DNA from: Desulfomonilia bacterium
Lineage (GTDB): Bacteria; Desulfobacterota; Desulfomonilia; UBA1062
Length of the DNA stretch: 45,403 bases
Assembly (NCBI GenBank): GCA_036567785.1
Contig: DATCTV010000055.1
Span: forward strand, 1 to 45,403
Direction: 5' to 3'
A model generated the notes under the pieces. That model ran no database searches and was not told the DNA's origin. It worked only from the letters and a program-made list of their open reading frames with translations. The translations under genes and the position numbers were made by a program. Shown here piece after piece: positions 1 through 9,013 of this stretch. Each line of letters begins with the position of its first letter. The stretch's first letter is position 1.

Positions 1-2
1 AG

Positions 3-188
3 AACCATACAGTCGGACTGGGTGACATAGTATCGGACTGCCGCATAGAAGGCATAACTCGGGACTTCGTAACCGTCTCCAAACTCCAGAACGGCTCAAC
101 ACTCCTTGTAAGACTTCCCGCTCCTGATTATGTTGAAAGAACAATATCAGCCGGATCGTTAAATATTAAGGGGAACAGGAACAATTAA
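3..188 (+). CDS. C-terminal fragment of an unidentified protein
   Basis: An open frame enters from the left edge and runs 61 codons to a TAA. The visible residues read as a small beta-rich domain: a GLGD turn, then alternating hydrophobic strands (RDFVTVSKLQNG, STLLVRLP), then a polar tail ending in GNRNN. This pattern resembles the C-terminal domains of envelope proteins such as pilus PilP or type II secretion GspC, where a short barrel follows a GD turn, but the match is by feel only. The gene lies 76 bases upstream of the first lipoprotein gene on the same strand and could share its transcript. The start is outside the window. The fragment is supported by the uninterrupted frame up to the stop; its function is not known. 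Confidence 0.55.
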   Translation, partial: NHTVGLGDIVSDCRIEGITRDFVTVSKLQNGSTLLVRLPAPDYVERTISAGSLNIKGNRNN

Positions 189-264
189 AATCAATATATA
201 AATGCCGGGTTGTCGGCTGTTTTCAGACACAATAATGAATTGAATTTAAATGTGGAGGACATCT

Positions 265-2250
265 ATGAAAACAGGAAAATTATATTATCCGTGGTTATTG
301 TTTTTGATGCTCTTTTTTATGACGGCATGCCTGAAAGTTACTGGAATAACTCCTGCAAAGGCATCTGAGAATGTAAGCAGAAACGCTGAGATAATAGTTT
401 TATTCAATATTGCCCCAGATCCTCTTACAATCAACAGGGATACATTTGTTGTCAAAGACGATTCCGGAAATGTCGTAGACGGTGAAATCGAATGCGATGG
501 CAAAAAAATAAAGTTTAAACCGGCTTCACCTCTGATCTATGCAACGAGATATGATTTGGCAATAAAGACTGTGGTAAGAAACAAGACGGGTTTATCACTT
601 GGCACAGATTTTAAATCATCATTTACAACCGAAGCCCCGGCCGGACTTAATGTCATTGCTACATCTCCCGCAGATAATGAGATGAATGTAAAACGGGATA
701 CAGCAGTAAAAATATACTTTGACAGCAAGCTGGACTCTTCAAGCATTTCTTCAGGTTCTGTTAACATCAAGAACAGGATCGGGAAAACAGTTAAAGTCAA
801 AAGTGTTTTGGTTAGAGGAAATTGTTTAACCATGGAACATGATGAGAAGTTTGATATGAATACAGTATATTCTGTCAATATTTCAAAAGGAATAAAACAT
901 ATTAACGGCTGGACAGCCTCAGAGGATTATTCTTTTGAATTCAAAACTCATGATGGCTTGTGGAGGCCTATAGATTTCCCATTTGTAAACGCTGATATCG
1001 ACTCCTCAAATATAAGGTTTGTTTCAAATCCGGACGGGTATGCATTAGCCGTGTGGTCCCAGATCGACGGATTTGATGAAAACAAATGTCCTGAATATAA
1101 TATTTATGCAAGTCTTTGGAATAAAGTATCCTGGGAAAATCCCCAGCCCATCGGAATACCGGGTGCCCTGTGTGACGGCCCTTCAATATTTGACGTTCAG
1201 GCTTCATTCAGCATGGATGGGCGCCAGGCAACAGTATTATGGGCTCAATCGTTTGATACTGAACAGGGCCTTCCTGCGTTCGATATCTATTCTAACTGTT
1301 GGAACGGAACAGCATGGCAGGGTGTTAAAACTGTAGGAACCGCCGGTCAACGCAGCATAGAGGCAAGCCGTTATCCCGGACAGCTCAGTTTGTCATATGG
1401 CCCTGATGGAAGGGCATTTGCAACATGGCTTTATTGGGAGTTTGCAGAGAAAAACATTCTTTCTCAAATAATGTACAGTGTAAATGATGGTGATACCTGG
1501 AGTGATCCTGAAGAGGTTTTCCCGACTTGCAGTGATACTGTTATGGAACAGCAGGTTGGTTTTGATAAAAACGGACATGGGATGCTGATAATGAAAAAAT
1601 TAATGGGTACTGCTTCAGGTATATATGCCAGCCATTACAACGGGGCAGTATGGGGCGATGCAAAATCATTGGGAGCTACAGGAAACAGCATAAATATGAC
1701 CTTTCTTTCGAACGGCGATGTCCTGGCTGCATGGTTTGGAGGATATCAATATGAGACATCGGTTATAGCATACCGTTGGGATAGCAAAACAGATAGATGG
1801 GAATCATCGGGAGCAATCGGAAACGCATATGTTGAACCATTCATGAAACCTGCGATCGCTGTCGGTTCAACTGGCGATGCTGTAATGGCATGGAAAGACG
1901 GTGAAAACAGAAGGAGTATTTTTGCATCACGATATAACCGGAATTCATGGGGCCTTCCGCAGCTGCTTGCATCGCCGCTAGAAGGCATTGCTTCAAATCC
2001 TGAAGCCGCCGGCTGTCCGAACGGTGATATATTCCTGATCTGGTGGCAGAGGCACATTATTCTTAACAGATACGACCTGTGTGTGAGAAAGCTGGATTCT
2101 GACCTGGGTATATGGGGAGATATGCAAATAATAAAGTCCGTAGAATCCAGCGATGCACCTGAATCCTTGCATGTGGCCGTAAGTCCGGATTCAAGTGCAG
2201 TCCTGATCTGGAAGCAGGGCGGCAGTTTATATTCAATGATATTTGATTAA
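265..2250 (+). CDS. Lipoprotein with two Big_5 domains and beta-propeller-like repeats (paralogue 1 of 3)
   Basis: A 661-aa protein predicted to be exported and lipid-anchored. The start is the ATG preceded by GGAGG at 253-257; an ATG 15 bases upstream overlaps this Shine-Dalgarno and is less likely. The N-terminus has a Lys, a hydrophobic stretch and lipobox MTAC with Cys22. Residues about 24-125 and 127-235 are two Ig-like Big_5/SbsA-type domains, each ending in the family's F-x-x-x-F-T/K-T strand. The rest holds about eight repeats of the form [DN]-x-x-G-x-A-x-x-x-W (for example GSTGDAVMAWKD, SPDSSAVLIWKQ), as expected for a 7-8 bladed propeller. It heads three similar genes in a row. A role in surface binding or glycan contact is only inference; no catalytic motif is visible. 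Confidence 0.85.
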   Translation: MKTGKLYYPWLLFLMLFFMTACLKVTGITPAKASENVSRNAEIIVLFNIAPDPLTINRDTFVVKDDSGNVVDGEIECDGKKIKFKPASPLIYATRYDLAIKTVVRNKTGLSLGTDFKSSFTTEAPAGLNVIATSPADNEMNVKRDTAVKIYFDSKLDSSSISSGSVNIKNRIGKTVKVKSVLVRGNCLTMEHDEKFDMNTVYSVNISKGIKHINGWTASEDYSFEFKTHDGLWRPIDFPFVNADIDSSNIRFVSNPDGYALAVWSQIDGFDENKCPEYNIYASLWNKVSWENPQPIGIPGALCDGPSIFDVQASFSMDGRQATVLWAQSFDTEQGLPAFDIYSNCWNGTAWQGVKTVGTAGQRSIEASRYPGQLSLSYGPDGRAFATWLYWEFAEKNILSQIMYSVNDGDTWSDPEEVFPTCSDTVMEQQVGFDKNGHGMLIMKKLMGTASGIYASHYNGAVWGDAKSLGATGNSINMTFLSNGDVLAAWFGGYQYETSVIAYRWDSKTDRWESSGAIGNAYVEPFMKPAIAVGSTGDAVMAWKDGENRRSIFASRYNRNSWGLPQLLASPLEGIASNPEAAGCPNGDIFLIWWQRHIILNRYDLCVRKLDSDLGIWGDMQIIKSVESSDAPESLHVAVSPDSSAVLIWKQGGSLYSMIFD

Positions 2251-2263
2251 TCAGGGGGAATAT

Positions 2264-4249
2264 ATGAAATGTGCAAAAACAAGGAAAATCGTAATCTATT
2301 CAGTTTTTATGACTTTCATTGTACTTGCTGTCGGGTGTCTGAGGGTAAATGCTGTAGAGCCTTCAGACAAGGCAACAGATGTTGAGACTGATGCATGCGT
2401 CAAGGTTATATTCAACATGAAACCTGATAGTGCGTCGGTTAATGCCGGAACGTTTATTCTGAAAGACAGCTCAGGAAAAGGCGTTGAAGGCAGAATATCG
2501 GTTTCAGGCAAAACTGCAGCGTTTAAACCTGTCTCAAGTCTGGCACCAGGAAGCAGATATTCAGTCTATGTAATGAAAAATATTAAAGACGCTTCAGGAA
2601 AAGAGCTGGATATGGATTACATATTCAACTTTACAACCACAGGAAATATCGTGGCATCTGTTGATCCGGCGGACAGTTCTGAGGGTATTCCATGCGGCGG
2701 CATAATAAAGATATTTTTCAGCATGGATGCCGATCCGTCAACCGTCAATGATTCAACTATCAGGCTTATGGACGGTTCCGGCAATCCGGTTGCCGGAGAA
2801 GTCATCTCCAACGGCAGGATAGCGGTTTTCAAACCCATACTGAGATTATCAGAGCTTGAAAAATATACTCTGAGGGTTACCACAGGGGTTAAAGATATCA
2901 AGGGAAGGCCTATTACAAGAGACTTTACATCATCATTTACAACCAGAGCCGATTCATGGAGTGCTCCTGTCAGGGTCAATGCTGAAAAGGAGTACGCTTT
3001 CAGCCCGCATGTCTCTATGGATGACAACAACAATGCATTCATCTTCTGGTGGCAGTATGCGGATTCAGCTTCAGCAATATTGAGAAGTGATTATCAGAAC
3101 GGAACGCTTTCAACAATTCCGGATGTAATGAGCATGACTGCATTTAATCAAAAATATGTTGATTATCCGCAGGTCGCCATGAATAAAAACGGCAAGGCGA
3201 TTGCTTTCTGGATCGAACTTGACGGTGTTTTATGCCGATTGTTCAGCAGCACGTATGAAGCGGGCAAATGGGGAAAGCCTGCAGCGGTAAGTGATGCCGT
3301 CGGGGAAATCAATATAGCAAAAGCAGTGGTAAACGATAATGGAGACGCCATATTGGCATGGCTCCAAACTTATGAGGAAGACCCTTCCACAACAAGGGTC
3401 TGCTTCAGTATTCTGAAGAATAACATCTGGAGTGCTCCTCTATCGACAGGTGAACCGGAAGGAATACCGTATGAATTTCAGTTAGCAATAAGCCGCAGCG
3501 GCAGTGCCATAATAGCATGGACAGAACAGTGCAGTATCAATTATGTACTGACATTCGGCCGTATTTTCAAGAAGGAGTACAACGGTGAAAGCTGGGGTAA
3601 CACCGAAAGAATAAACAATTACACCTATACAACAGGCAGTTTACTGACTTCAACCACCAATCCTGAAATCGTAATGGAAGAAAACGGAGATGCCATTATG
3701 GTCTGGTGCCAGCAGGAAAAGGCATCAACCGAGGTCGGCGATCCATATGTGAAAAGGATATACAAGAGTGAGCGCCACAATGGAGTGTGGGACGAAAAGC
3801 CTTCAATACTGAGCAGGGAAGGTGTGGACGCATCACGCCCAAAGATTGCCATGAACCGCCTTGGTGATGCCCAGATATTATGGCTGGAAAAAGAACATAT
3901 GTATGGCATCAGCCGACATGAAGGTTTCTGGGATACCTATCCTGAATATATCTTCACTCTGTCGGTCTGCACCGGATCTGACGGGGCCGGTTACCATATG
4001 GCTATGGATAACAGCGGTAAGGTCCGGATCCTTGTTTCAGGATATAATATCCGAGGAAACCAGAAAGCTCAGATATTCAGAACCGAATTTGCCAGGCCTC
4101 AGGCATCTGTGCTGACTGCAATAAGCAGTCCTGATTCGGATGCCTTGAATCTCAGGCTGGCAGCCGACGGCAGGGGTAATGCCATTGCGGTCTGGGAACA
4201 GAAATCGGATGATGGAAAACCATCGGTCTTTATGAGTGAATTCCGGTGA
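2264..4249 (+). CDS. Lipoprotein with two Big_5 domains and beta-propeller-like repeats (paralogue 2 of 3)
   Basis: A 661-aa paralogue of its neighbours on both sides. The ATG at 2264 is preferred over one at 2243 because AGGGGGA sits just before it and the shorter form begins with a clean lipoprotein signal (MKCAKTRK, hydrophobic stretch, lipobox AVGC with Cys25). Two Big_5 domains cover about residues 28-130 and 131-233, ending in FNFTTT and SSFTTR. About eight propeller-type repeats follow, such as NDNGDAILAWLQ, EENGDAIMVWCQ and ADGRGNAIAVWEQ. The gap to the upstream stop is 13 bases, so the two are surely co-transcribed. Its repeats are more regular than those of paralogue 1. Substrate or partner cannot be read from the sequence. 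Confidence 0.86.
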   Translation: MKCAKTRKIVIYSVFMTFIVLAVGCLRVNAVEPSDKATDVETDACVKVIFNMKPDSASVNAGTFILKDSSGKGVEGRISVSGKTAAFKPVSSLAPGSRYSVYVMKNIKDASGKELDMDYIFNFTTTGNIVASVDPADSSEGIPCGGIIKIFFSMDADPSTVNDSTIRLMDGSGNPVAGEVISNGRIAVFKPILRLSELEKYTLRVTTGVKDIKGRPITRDFTSSFTTRADSWSAPVRVNAEKEYAFSPHVSMDDNNNAFIFWWQYADSASAILRSDYQNGTLSTIPDVMSMTAFNQKYVDYPQVAMNKNGKAIAFWIELDGVLCRLFSSTYEAGKWGKPAAVSDAVGEINIAKAVVNDNGDAILAWLQTYEEDPSTTRVCFSILKNNIWSAPLSTGEPEGIPYEFQLAISRSGSAIIAWTEQCSINYVLTFGRIFKKEYNGESWGNTERINNYTYTTGSLLTSTTNPEIVMEENGDAIMVWCQQEKASTEVGDPYVKRIYKSERHNGVWDEKPSILSREGVDASRPKIAMNRLGDAQILWLEKEHMYGISRHEGFWDTYPEYIFTLSVCTGSDGAGYHMAMDNSGKVRILVSGYNIRGNQKAQIFRTEFARPQASVLTAISSPDSDALNLRLAADGRGNAIAVWEQKSDDGKPSVFMSEFR

Positions 4250-4303
4250 ATTCATAACACCTGATTTAAAACAAATTTTTTAATTTAATGAGGAGACTGC
4301 ATC

Positions 4304-6310
4304 ATGAAAAAAAATTATAGGAATATCCTGACAGTTGTTTTTTTAATATCAGTGTTTTTACTTGGCGGTTGTATAAAGGTGATAAGTACGGATCCTGCAG
4401 ACGGTTCGGAAGGTGTACCGGTTAACAAGACTGTCCGCATGGTTCTCAACAGGGAAGTGAATCCCGGTACGGTCAATGCCGGGACACTGATTGTCAAAGA
4501 CAGTTCCGGCAGTATTATCCCTGGAGATATTTTCTGTAACGGCAAAGAGGTATTTTTCACACCTCAAACCCTTTTTGCGAAGGGAACGAAGTATTCTGTC
4601 ACGTTAAAAAAACAGATTAAAGACATGATGGGTACAGGTCTTAAAGAGTATTTGTTTTCATTTACCACTGCATGTTCGTCTCCGGATCCGTCGTTGATGC
4701 CTCATGTATTATCTGTATCGCCTTCTGACGGTTCTACCGGCATAGCCTTTGATGCACCTGTCAGGGTGAGGTTCGACACTGCCGTTCTCGGATCATCGGT
4801 AAATTCAAAAAGCTTTATTGTAACAGATGGTGAGGGTACAAGAATAAATGGTAATTTTTCTTTCAGCGACGACATGAAAAGTCTTTCATTCATACCTGTC
4901 AATCCTTTTGCTTTCCTGACAGAATACACTGTACGGCTTGAAAATAAGATTTCCAGCAATAAGGGAATACGGCTTGAAAAGGGTATAAGCCTTTCTTTTA
5001 CAACGGAAGCAGAAAAGAAGTGGAACACGCCGGCAGCATTCATGACGGATAATGGTACATTTGGAGGTTATGCTGATCTGGCCATGGACAGTAACGGAAA
5101 TGCAATAGTTGCTTTTGTCGAGGTTGACAATGTTAAGAGCTGGATCAGCAGGTGCGAATTCAGGAACGGGGCATGGGGGGAAGTTCAAAAAATAAGCATG
5201 TCACGGAATAATGCCGGTGCTCCGAAAGTCGTTATGAACGACAACGATGAAGCAATAATCGTCTGGACCGAGTGGGACAAAACATATACAGGGGAAGATG
5301 AAAATCCTGTTTATACGCAGGAACTTTTCAGCAGCTTGTACAGAAACGGAGAATGGAGTACTCCTGAAATTGTTCAGGGAATGAATAATTATATTTCTAT
5401 TGCACTCGGTAATGACGGAGATGCCATTCTTGCCGGTTACCTTCTCGATGATAACTTCAATATTCTTGGATTGGGCATAAAGGAATTCAGAGACGGCTCG
5501 TGGAACAACATGCCTCTGAAAAAGATCGACACGGATGAATATAATGCCATAAATGTCCAGCTTGAGATTGATGATTCAGGCGATGCGATTGTAACATGGC
5601 TCAAGGATGACAACAATGACCGCCCGTCATTCTTCATGAAGAGGAACAGCCACATATGGACCGAACCTGAAGAAATAAAAACCGATACTTTCGATAAGAC
5701 TATTCCCATATTGAATCGTTATGGAGATAATGTAGCCGACGGCATTCTGAACTGTATATTCTCGTGGATTATTGATCCCGTAAGGTCCGGCAGTGATACG
5801 AGCATCAATATTGTCAGAAGAGATACTACAGAGGAAAACGGCTATCACCTGGCGAAAAAAGGGGATTCTGTATTTCTTGCCTGGAGAGAATATTTTACAG
5901 CTTATCAGACTTACAATAAAAACCGTTATTATACTTACAGCGCCGAATACATCAACGGTGAATGGACAGTTCCGATGCTTGCAACAAATATGTCAATTTG
6001 CAAGCTTGATATCTGGAACCTTGCCAGAGCTTTCCGGCTTGATATAGACGGCAGGGGCAATGCGGTTATGGCTTGGCCTCAGAGGGAGGACCAGTCTGGA
6101 ACCTACTGGTTCAGGGACTATGGCTGCTACAGGATATTCAGAAACGAATACAGGAGCGGGATATGGAATTACGAATCACAACAGATAAGCACGGCAGGTA
6201 GATATTCCGATTATCCCAGAGTTGCAATGGACAGGAAGGGAAATGCCATAATCATCTGGCAGGAATGGGACGGCAGCAGATGGCAGTTGTTCAAGACCGA
6301 GTACAGGTGA
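4304..6310 (+). CDS. Lipoprotein with two Big_5 domains and beta-propeller-like repeats (paralogue 3 of 3)
   Basis: A 668-aa exported lipoprotein, last of the triplet. The start ATG follows GAGGAGA with good spacing. The signal is short: MKKNYRN, a hydrophobic core and lipobox LLGGC with Cys23. Two Big_5 domains (about 25-125 and 133-235) share segments with paralogue 2, for example NAGTLIVKDSSG against NAGTFILKDSSG. About seven blade-like repeats follow (NDNDEAIIVWTE, DDSGDAIVTWLK, DRKGNAIIIWQE). The gap to paralogue 2 is 54 bases and AT-rich. A strong inverted repeat about 60 bases after the stop closes the unit. As in the other two copies, the fold can be named with fair confidence but not the function. 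Confidence 0.86.
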   Translation: MKKNYRNILTVVFLISVFLLGGCIKVISTDPADGSEGVPVNKTVRMVLNREVNPGTVNAGTLIVKDSSGSIIPGDIFCNGKEVFFTPQTLFAKGTKYSVTLKKQIKDMMGTGLKEYLFSFTTACSSPDPSLMPHVLSVSPSDGSTGIAFDAPVRVRFDTAVLGSSVNSKSFIVTDGEGTRINGNFSFSDDMKSLSFIPVNPFAFLTEYTVRLENKISSNKGIRLEKGISLSFTTEAEKKWNTPAAFMTDNGTFGGYADLAMDSNGNAIVAFVEVDNVKSWISRCEFRNGAWGEVQKISMSRNNAGAPKVVMNDNDEAIIVWTEWDKTYTGEDENPVYTQELFSSLYRNGEWSTPEIVQGMNNYISIALGNDGDAILAGYLLDDNFNILGLGIKEFRDGSWNNMPLKKIDTDEYNAINVQLEIDDSGDAIVTWLKDDNNDRPSFFMKRNSHIWTEPEEIKTDTFDKTIPILNRYGDNVADGILNCIFSWIIDPVRSGSDTSINIVRRDTTEENGYHLAKKGDSVFLAWREYFTAYQTYNKNRYYTYSAEYINGEWTVPMLATNMSICKLDIWNLARAFRLDIDGRGNAVMAWPQREDQSGTYWFRDYGCYRIFRNEYRSGIWNYESQQISTAGRYSDYPRVAMDRKGNAIIIWQEWDGSRWQLFKTEYR

Positions 6311-6370
6311 TGCGAAAGCCTACAGGAGTCAGATTTGATAAAACTAAAAAAGCTTGAATATATATGAAAC

Positions 6371-6410
6371 AATAGAGACCCCTGTTTTCTGGAAATCAGG
6401 GGTCTCTATT
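6371..6410. terminator. Hairpin terminator, probably bidirectional
   Basis: A perfect 14-bp inverted repeat (AATAGAGACCCCTG and its complement) with a 12-nt loop lies between the convergent lipoprotein triplet and the acylase gene. On each strand the stem is followed by an AT-rich but not pure T stretch, so it can serve both transcripts. Confidence 0.75.
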
Positions 6411-6456
6411 TATCTTGAAGAAAGTTCTTTTTCTGATCAGTACAAAATATTCACTT

Positions 6457-6485
6457 AAACCTTTTTAAGCATTATTAAGGTTTTT
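6457..6485 (+). terminator. Possible secondary hairpin terminator
   Basis: A 7-bp inverted repeat (AAACCTT / AAGGTTT) with a 13-nt loop runs into a TTTTT tract on the plus strand, about 50 bases after the stronger hairpin. The stem is AT-rich and weak. It may be a back-up terminator for the lipoprotein genes or chance. Confidence 0.3.
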
Positions 6486-6517
6486 CATGTATCAGTAGTA
6501 TCAGGGTTTTCCTTATC

Positions 6518-8173
6518 CTATTCTCTTAAATCCTGCGTTGAGATGGTTTGCGCCGCAATATCTGCTTCGCTGAACGGCAGGTCGATCCATTCCTTGTCGC
6601 TGTACATTTGTGTCTGATCCTTATACCAGGGTGAATTGACGTTTTGTGACAGTGAATAGGTCGTGATGGTGCTCATGCGCGGGTATTCCCTGCCTTCGAA
6701 ACTCACGACCTGGATATATGTATTTCCGTGATACGGATTGACGAAGGCTTTCTTTGCAGGGTCCCAATTACTCTCGATAACACTGAACAAACCCAGTGAA
6801 TCGGATCCGCCGTGCACCGGGATGTTTTCACCTCCGCGTTCCACGTATTGATGATCCCGCAGCGTCGCATCAAGGGGAAGGTTAAGATCATGGAATTCCT
6901 GCAGCGTATCATTAACGGCTGTCCATACCTTCGGATTCAGTATGTTCAATCCCCTGGGAGTGCCGATAGGGTCAGTGGTATTGAAGGGATAAAGAAAACA
7001 TGATGTCAGCGGTATGGTGGGGGAATATGTTGTCCCGGCCGGCAATGATGTTCCAAGCAGCTGCCTGGCAATGCGCCGGAACAGAAGCGCCCCGGGGGAG
7101 TCAAGATTATCCGTGCGGTCCCAGGCTGCAAGTACGTCAATGGCCGGTTTTATGCTGTTATCAACGATGGCCATTATTTTTAGAAGCCGGAGAAGATCGT
7201 CCACCCAAAGCTCGGCCAGCTTGTTGCGTGCATTAAAAATAATCTCCCGCATGTTGTCATGGGTGAATTTGTTGCCCGGAAGCCCGTCATTGCCCGAGAG
7301 CCTTTCTGCGATTATTGTATGCCCCATTCGAGTACGCAGGCTTAATTGCGAATTTTCCGTACCTATGATGCGGGCATAGCCTGTAACGGGTTCTGACGGG
7401 TTTACCAGCCAGTAGCTGTCATTGCTGTTAAGCACAAAATCATGCCTGAAGATCGACGGTAATTGCGATATGCCCATAATGCCCGGAACTATGGCATCCG
7501 AGGCGGCCTCCGGCATGCACTCTGAGCGGGTTCCGTCAAGAATGGGAAGCCCCAGAAGTCTGAAAGTAAGCTGTCCCAGAGATGATCCGCAAGAGGTTGC
7601 CTTCTTGTCAGGGATGTTTGCAACTACGGTAATGTCACCGTAAAAGGCCTCTCCATAAGCATCGGCGGCAATCGTATTAGCCCATGGGATAGCCTGGAAC
7701 CTTTCCAGTACCCGCTTTACATCGTGCACATTCCTTGTCTTGCCCATTTCCACAAAATGATTGAGTGCCCGCAGGTTTTCAGCATTCGGGTCCAGAAGGG
7801 CAAAGCCGCTGGAAGACGTCCATGAAAGAATTTCCAGGTCGGTCAGGGCAGTGCACATGGGGCCGAATCGTGTGGTATAGAGGGTGCGTTTTATCCTGCC
7901 GGTCGTGCCGTCATCATTGAGCGCTTCGATCTCCAATGGCCAGGCCTTCATCTGTTCGACCTTGCCGTCAACCTTGTAACTGTAGGTGTTTACAACATCA
8001 AGTTGAACCGGGACGAAACGGAATGCCGTGGATACTGTGTGCGACCAGGCCACACTGCTGTTCGCGCCGATGGCAATTATTGGTATTCCCAGAAAGCTTA
8101 TGCCGTTAACGTCATATTCCCCCGGGATGGTCATGTGAACCTGATAGAAACTCCCGGAGTCGAGCCACCCCAT
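6518..8173 (-). CDS. Penicillin acylase family protein, main part downstream of an in-frame TGA
   Basis: Most of the beta chain of an Ntn-hydrolase acylase. Read through the TGA, it continues the upstream frame without any shift: the codons after TGA give N-P-H-M-G-W, the conserved LLxNPH motif of the family. Other family landmarks follow in order: IPGEYDVNG, IGANSSVAWSHTVST, RTLYTTRFGPM, IPWANTIAADAYG, NSNDSYWLVNPSEPVTG, SLRTRMG and HGGSDSLG. These match the aculeacin acylase/PvdQ (N-acyl-homoserine lactone acylase-like) branch rather than penicillin G acylase itself. The open frame from the first ATG gives 551 aa, but that ATG is within the motif and has no clear ribosome site, so independent translation is doubtful. 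No further stop or shift is present. Read with the upstream part, it gives an 831-residue protein, the usual size. Confidence 0.8.
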   Translation of the reverse strand: MGWLDSGSFYQVHMTIPGEYDVNGISFLGIPIIAIGANSSVAWSHTVSTAFRFVPVQLDVVNTYSYKVDGKVEQMKAWPLEIEALNDDGTTGRIKRTLYTTRFGPMCTALTDLEILSWTSSSGFALLDPNAENLRALNHFVEMGKTRNVHDVKRVLERFQAIPWANTIAADAYGEAFYGDITVVANIPDKKATSCGSSLGQLTFRLLGLPILDGTRSECMPEAASDAIVPGIMGISQLPSIFRHDFVLNSNDSYWLVNPSEPVTGYARIIGTENSQLSLRTRMGHTIIAERLSGNDGLPGNKFTHDNMREIIFNARNKLAELWVDDLLRLLKIMAIVDNSIKPAIDVLAAWDRTDNLDSPGALLFRRIARQLLGTSLPAGTTYSPTIPLTSCFLYPFNTTDPIGTPRGLNILNPKVWTAVNDTLQEFHDLNLPLDATLRDHQYVERGGENIPVHGGSDSLGLFSVIESNWDPAKKAFVNPYHGNTYIQVVSFEGREYPRMSTITTYSLSQNVNSPWYKDQTQMYSDKEWIDLPFSEADIAAQTISTQDLRE

Positions 8174-8182
8174 ATGCGGATT

Positions 8183-8185
8183 TCA
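8183..8185 (-). other. In-frame UGA within the acylase: nonsense mutation or candidate selenocysteine codon
   Basis: On the minus strand the codons run CTG CTG CTG TGA AAT CCG CAT, giving L-L-L-stop-N-P-H. Homologues as I recall them carry a small residue such as Ala or Gly at the stop position; GGA to TGA is one base change. The RNA just after the UGA can form a small hairpin (ACUC-CGG-GAGU, loop about 28-30 nt after the UGA), within the usual distance range of a bacterial SECIS but short and without the typical bulged U. selA lies 4 kb away, so the cell probably makes selenoproteins. The simplest reading remains a nonsense mutation. Confidence 0.5.
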
Positions 8186-9013
8186 CAGCAGCAGTCCGCG
8201 GCCGTTCTTTGTGGCTTCTTTCCCGACTGCAATGGCATTGCTTCCCATGCTGAGCTTCAGGTGTGACTTCAATTGGGATATGGACTGTTCGTCTGAATTC
8301 AGTATATCGGCCAGTTGTACATTTGCCGCGGATTTTTTGGGACTGGCGCCGCCGATTCCGCCTACTGAAGCGGCCGATCCCGCCATGATGTGAATCATGT
8401 AGCACACCCGGTAAACATCGAGTTCGGTGATTTCCCTGACCCATTCAGAGTTCTGGCAGGCCGGATCGGTAAGGGTCTCTGCCGGGTGGTCTCTAAGATA
8501 GCGGTTATATCCGGCCGCATACCCCCTGATCAAGTCCTTTACTTCAGGTCCCATCCCAACCGGGTAGGGAGATGTCATTATCTTTTCCACGAGACCCCGT
8601 GCCTTAATCAACTTGAAGAAGAAATCACTGTCTGAGTTCTTGAACAGCATTTCATTTCCGGGAAAATGGAAGGTGTTATCCGGACCGAAGTACTTCGAGC
8701 GTTCGCCGTTGGCAGTCACATATGCATCGGCCAGCCTGCAGATATTATCCTCGGCAGCGGCATATGCATAACCGTACCCCAGACCCGCCCAGTCGGCGGC
8801 CTTGATATGAGGTATCCCATGCGGCGTACGGCGGATGGTTGCATGAAATCCGCTTTCTTCAGGAAGCGTAGGTGTGTTGTTTGCTGTGCCGGCATCGGAG
8901 TTATCGCCGCTATTGCTGCAACTGGCGATGAAGATGACAATAAGCGCCAACAGCAGAAGCCGAATGATTGATCGAAAATACATCTTGCGGGTTATCCCTG
9001 AATTTCCTTTCAT
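8183..9013 (-). CDS. Penicillin acylase family lipoprotein, N-terminal part ending at an in-frame TGA
   Basis: The first 276 codons of an aculeacin acylase/PvdQ-like Ntn hydrolase. The ATG follows a strong GAGGAGGGGG. A hydrophobic stretch ends in lipobox IASC, so the protein is predicted to be a lipoprotein facing the periplasm. The segment includes the alpha chain (HATIRRTPHGIPHIKA, YGYAYAAAEDNICRL, GERSKYFG) and the start of the beta chain at GSNAIAVG. Ser258 of this motif is the family's autoproteolytic and catalytic nucleophile. The frame then stops at TGA in codon 277, 19 codons after the nucleophile and inside a conserved motif that resumes directly after the stop. The product would be inactive unless the UGA is read through, recoded or a sequencing error. 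The family hydrolyses amide bonds of acylated compounds such as acyl-homoserine lactones or lipopeptides; the substrate here is unknown. Confidence 0.8.
   Translation of the reverse strand: MKGNSGITRKMYFRSIIRLLLLALIVIFIASCSNSGDNSDAGTANNTPTLPEESGFHATIRRTPHGIPHIKAADWAGLGYGYAYAAAEDNICRLADAYVTANGERSKYFGPDNTFHFPGNEMLFKNSDSDFFFKLIKARGLVEKIMTSPYPVGMGPEVKDLIRGYAAGYNRYLRDHPAETLTDPACQNSEWVREITELDVYRVCYMIHIMAGSAASVGGIGGASPKKSAANVQLADILNSDEQSISQLKSHLKLSMGSNAIAVGKEATKNGRGLLL

Noticed and set aside
265-6310. Sialidase or glycosidase identity for the triplicated lipoproteins
   Set aside because: The repeats resemble propeller blades, but no Asp-box series or catalytic residues of sialidases were found.
8173-8185. 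Frameshift as the cause of the acylase split
   Set aside because: Both parts are in the same frame and the NPH motif resumes in the codon after the TGA, so this is a single in-frame stop, not a shift.
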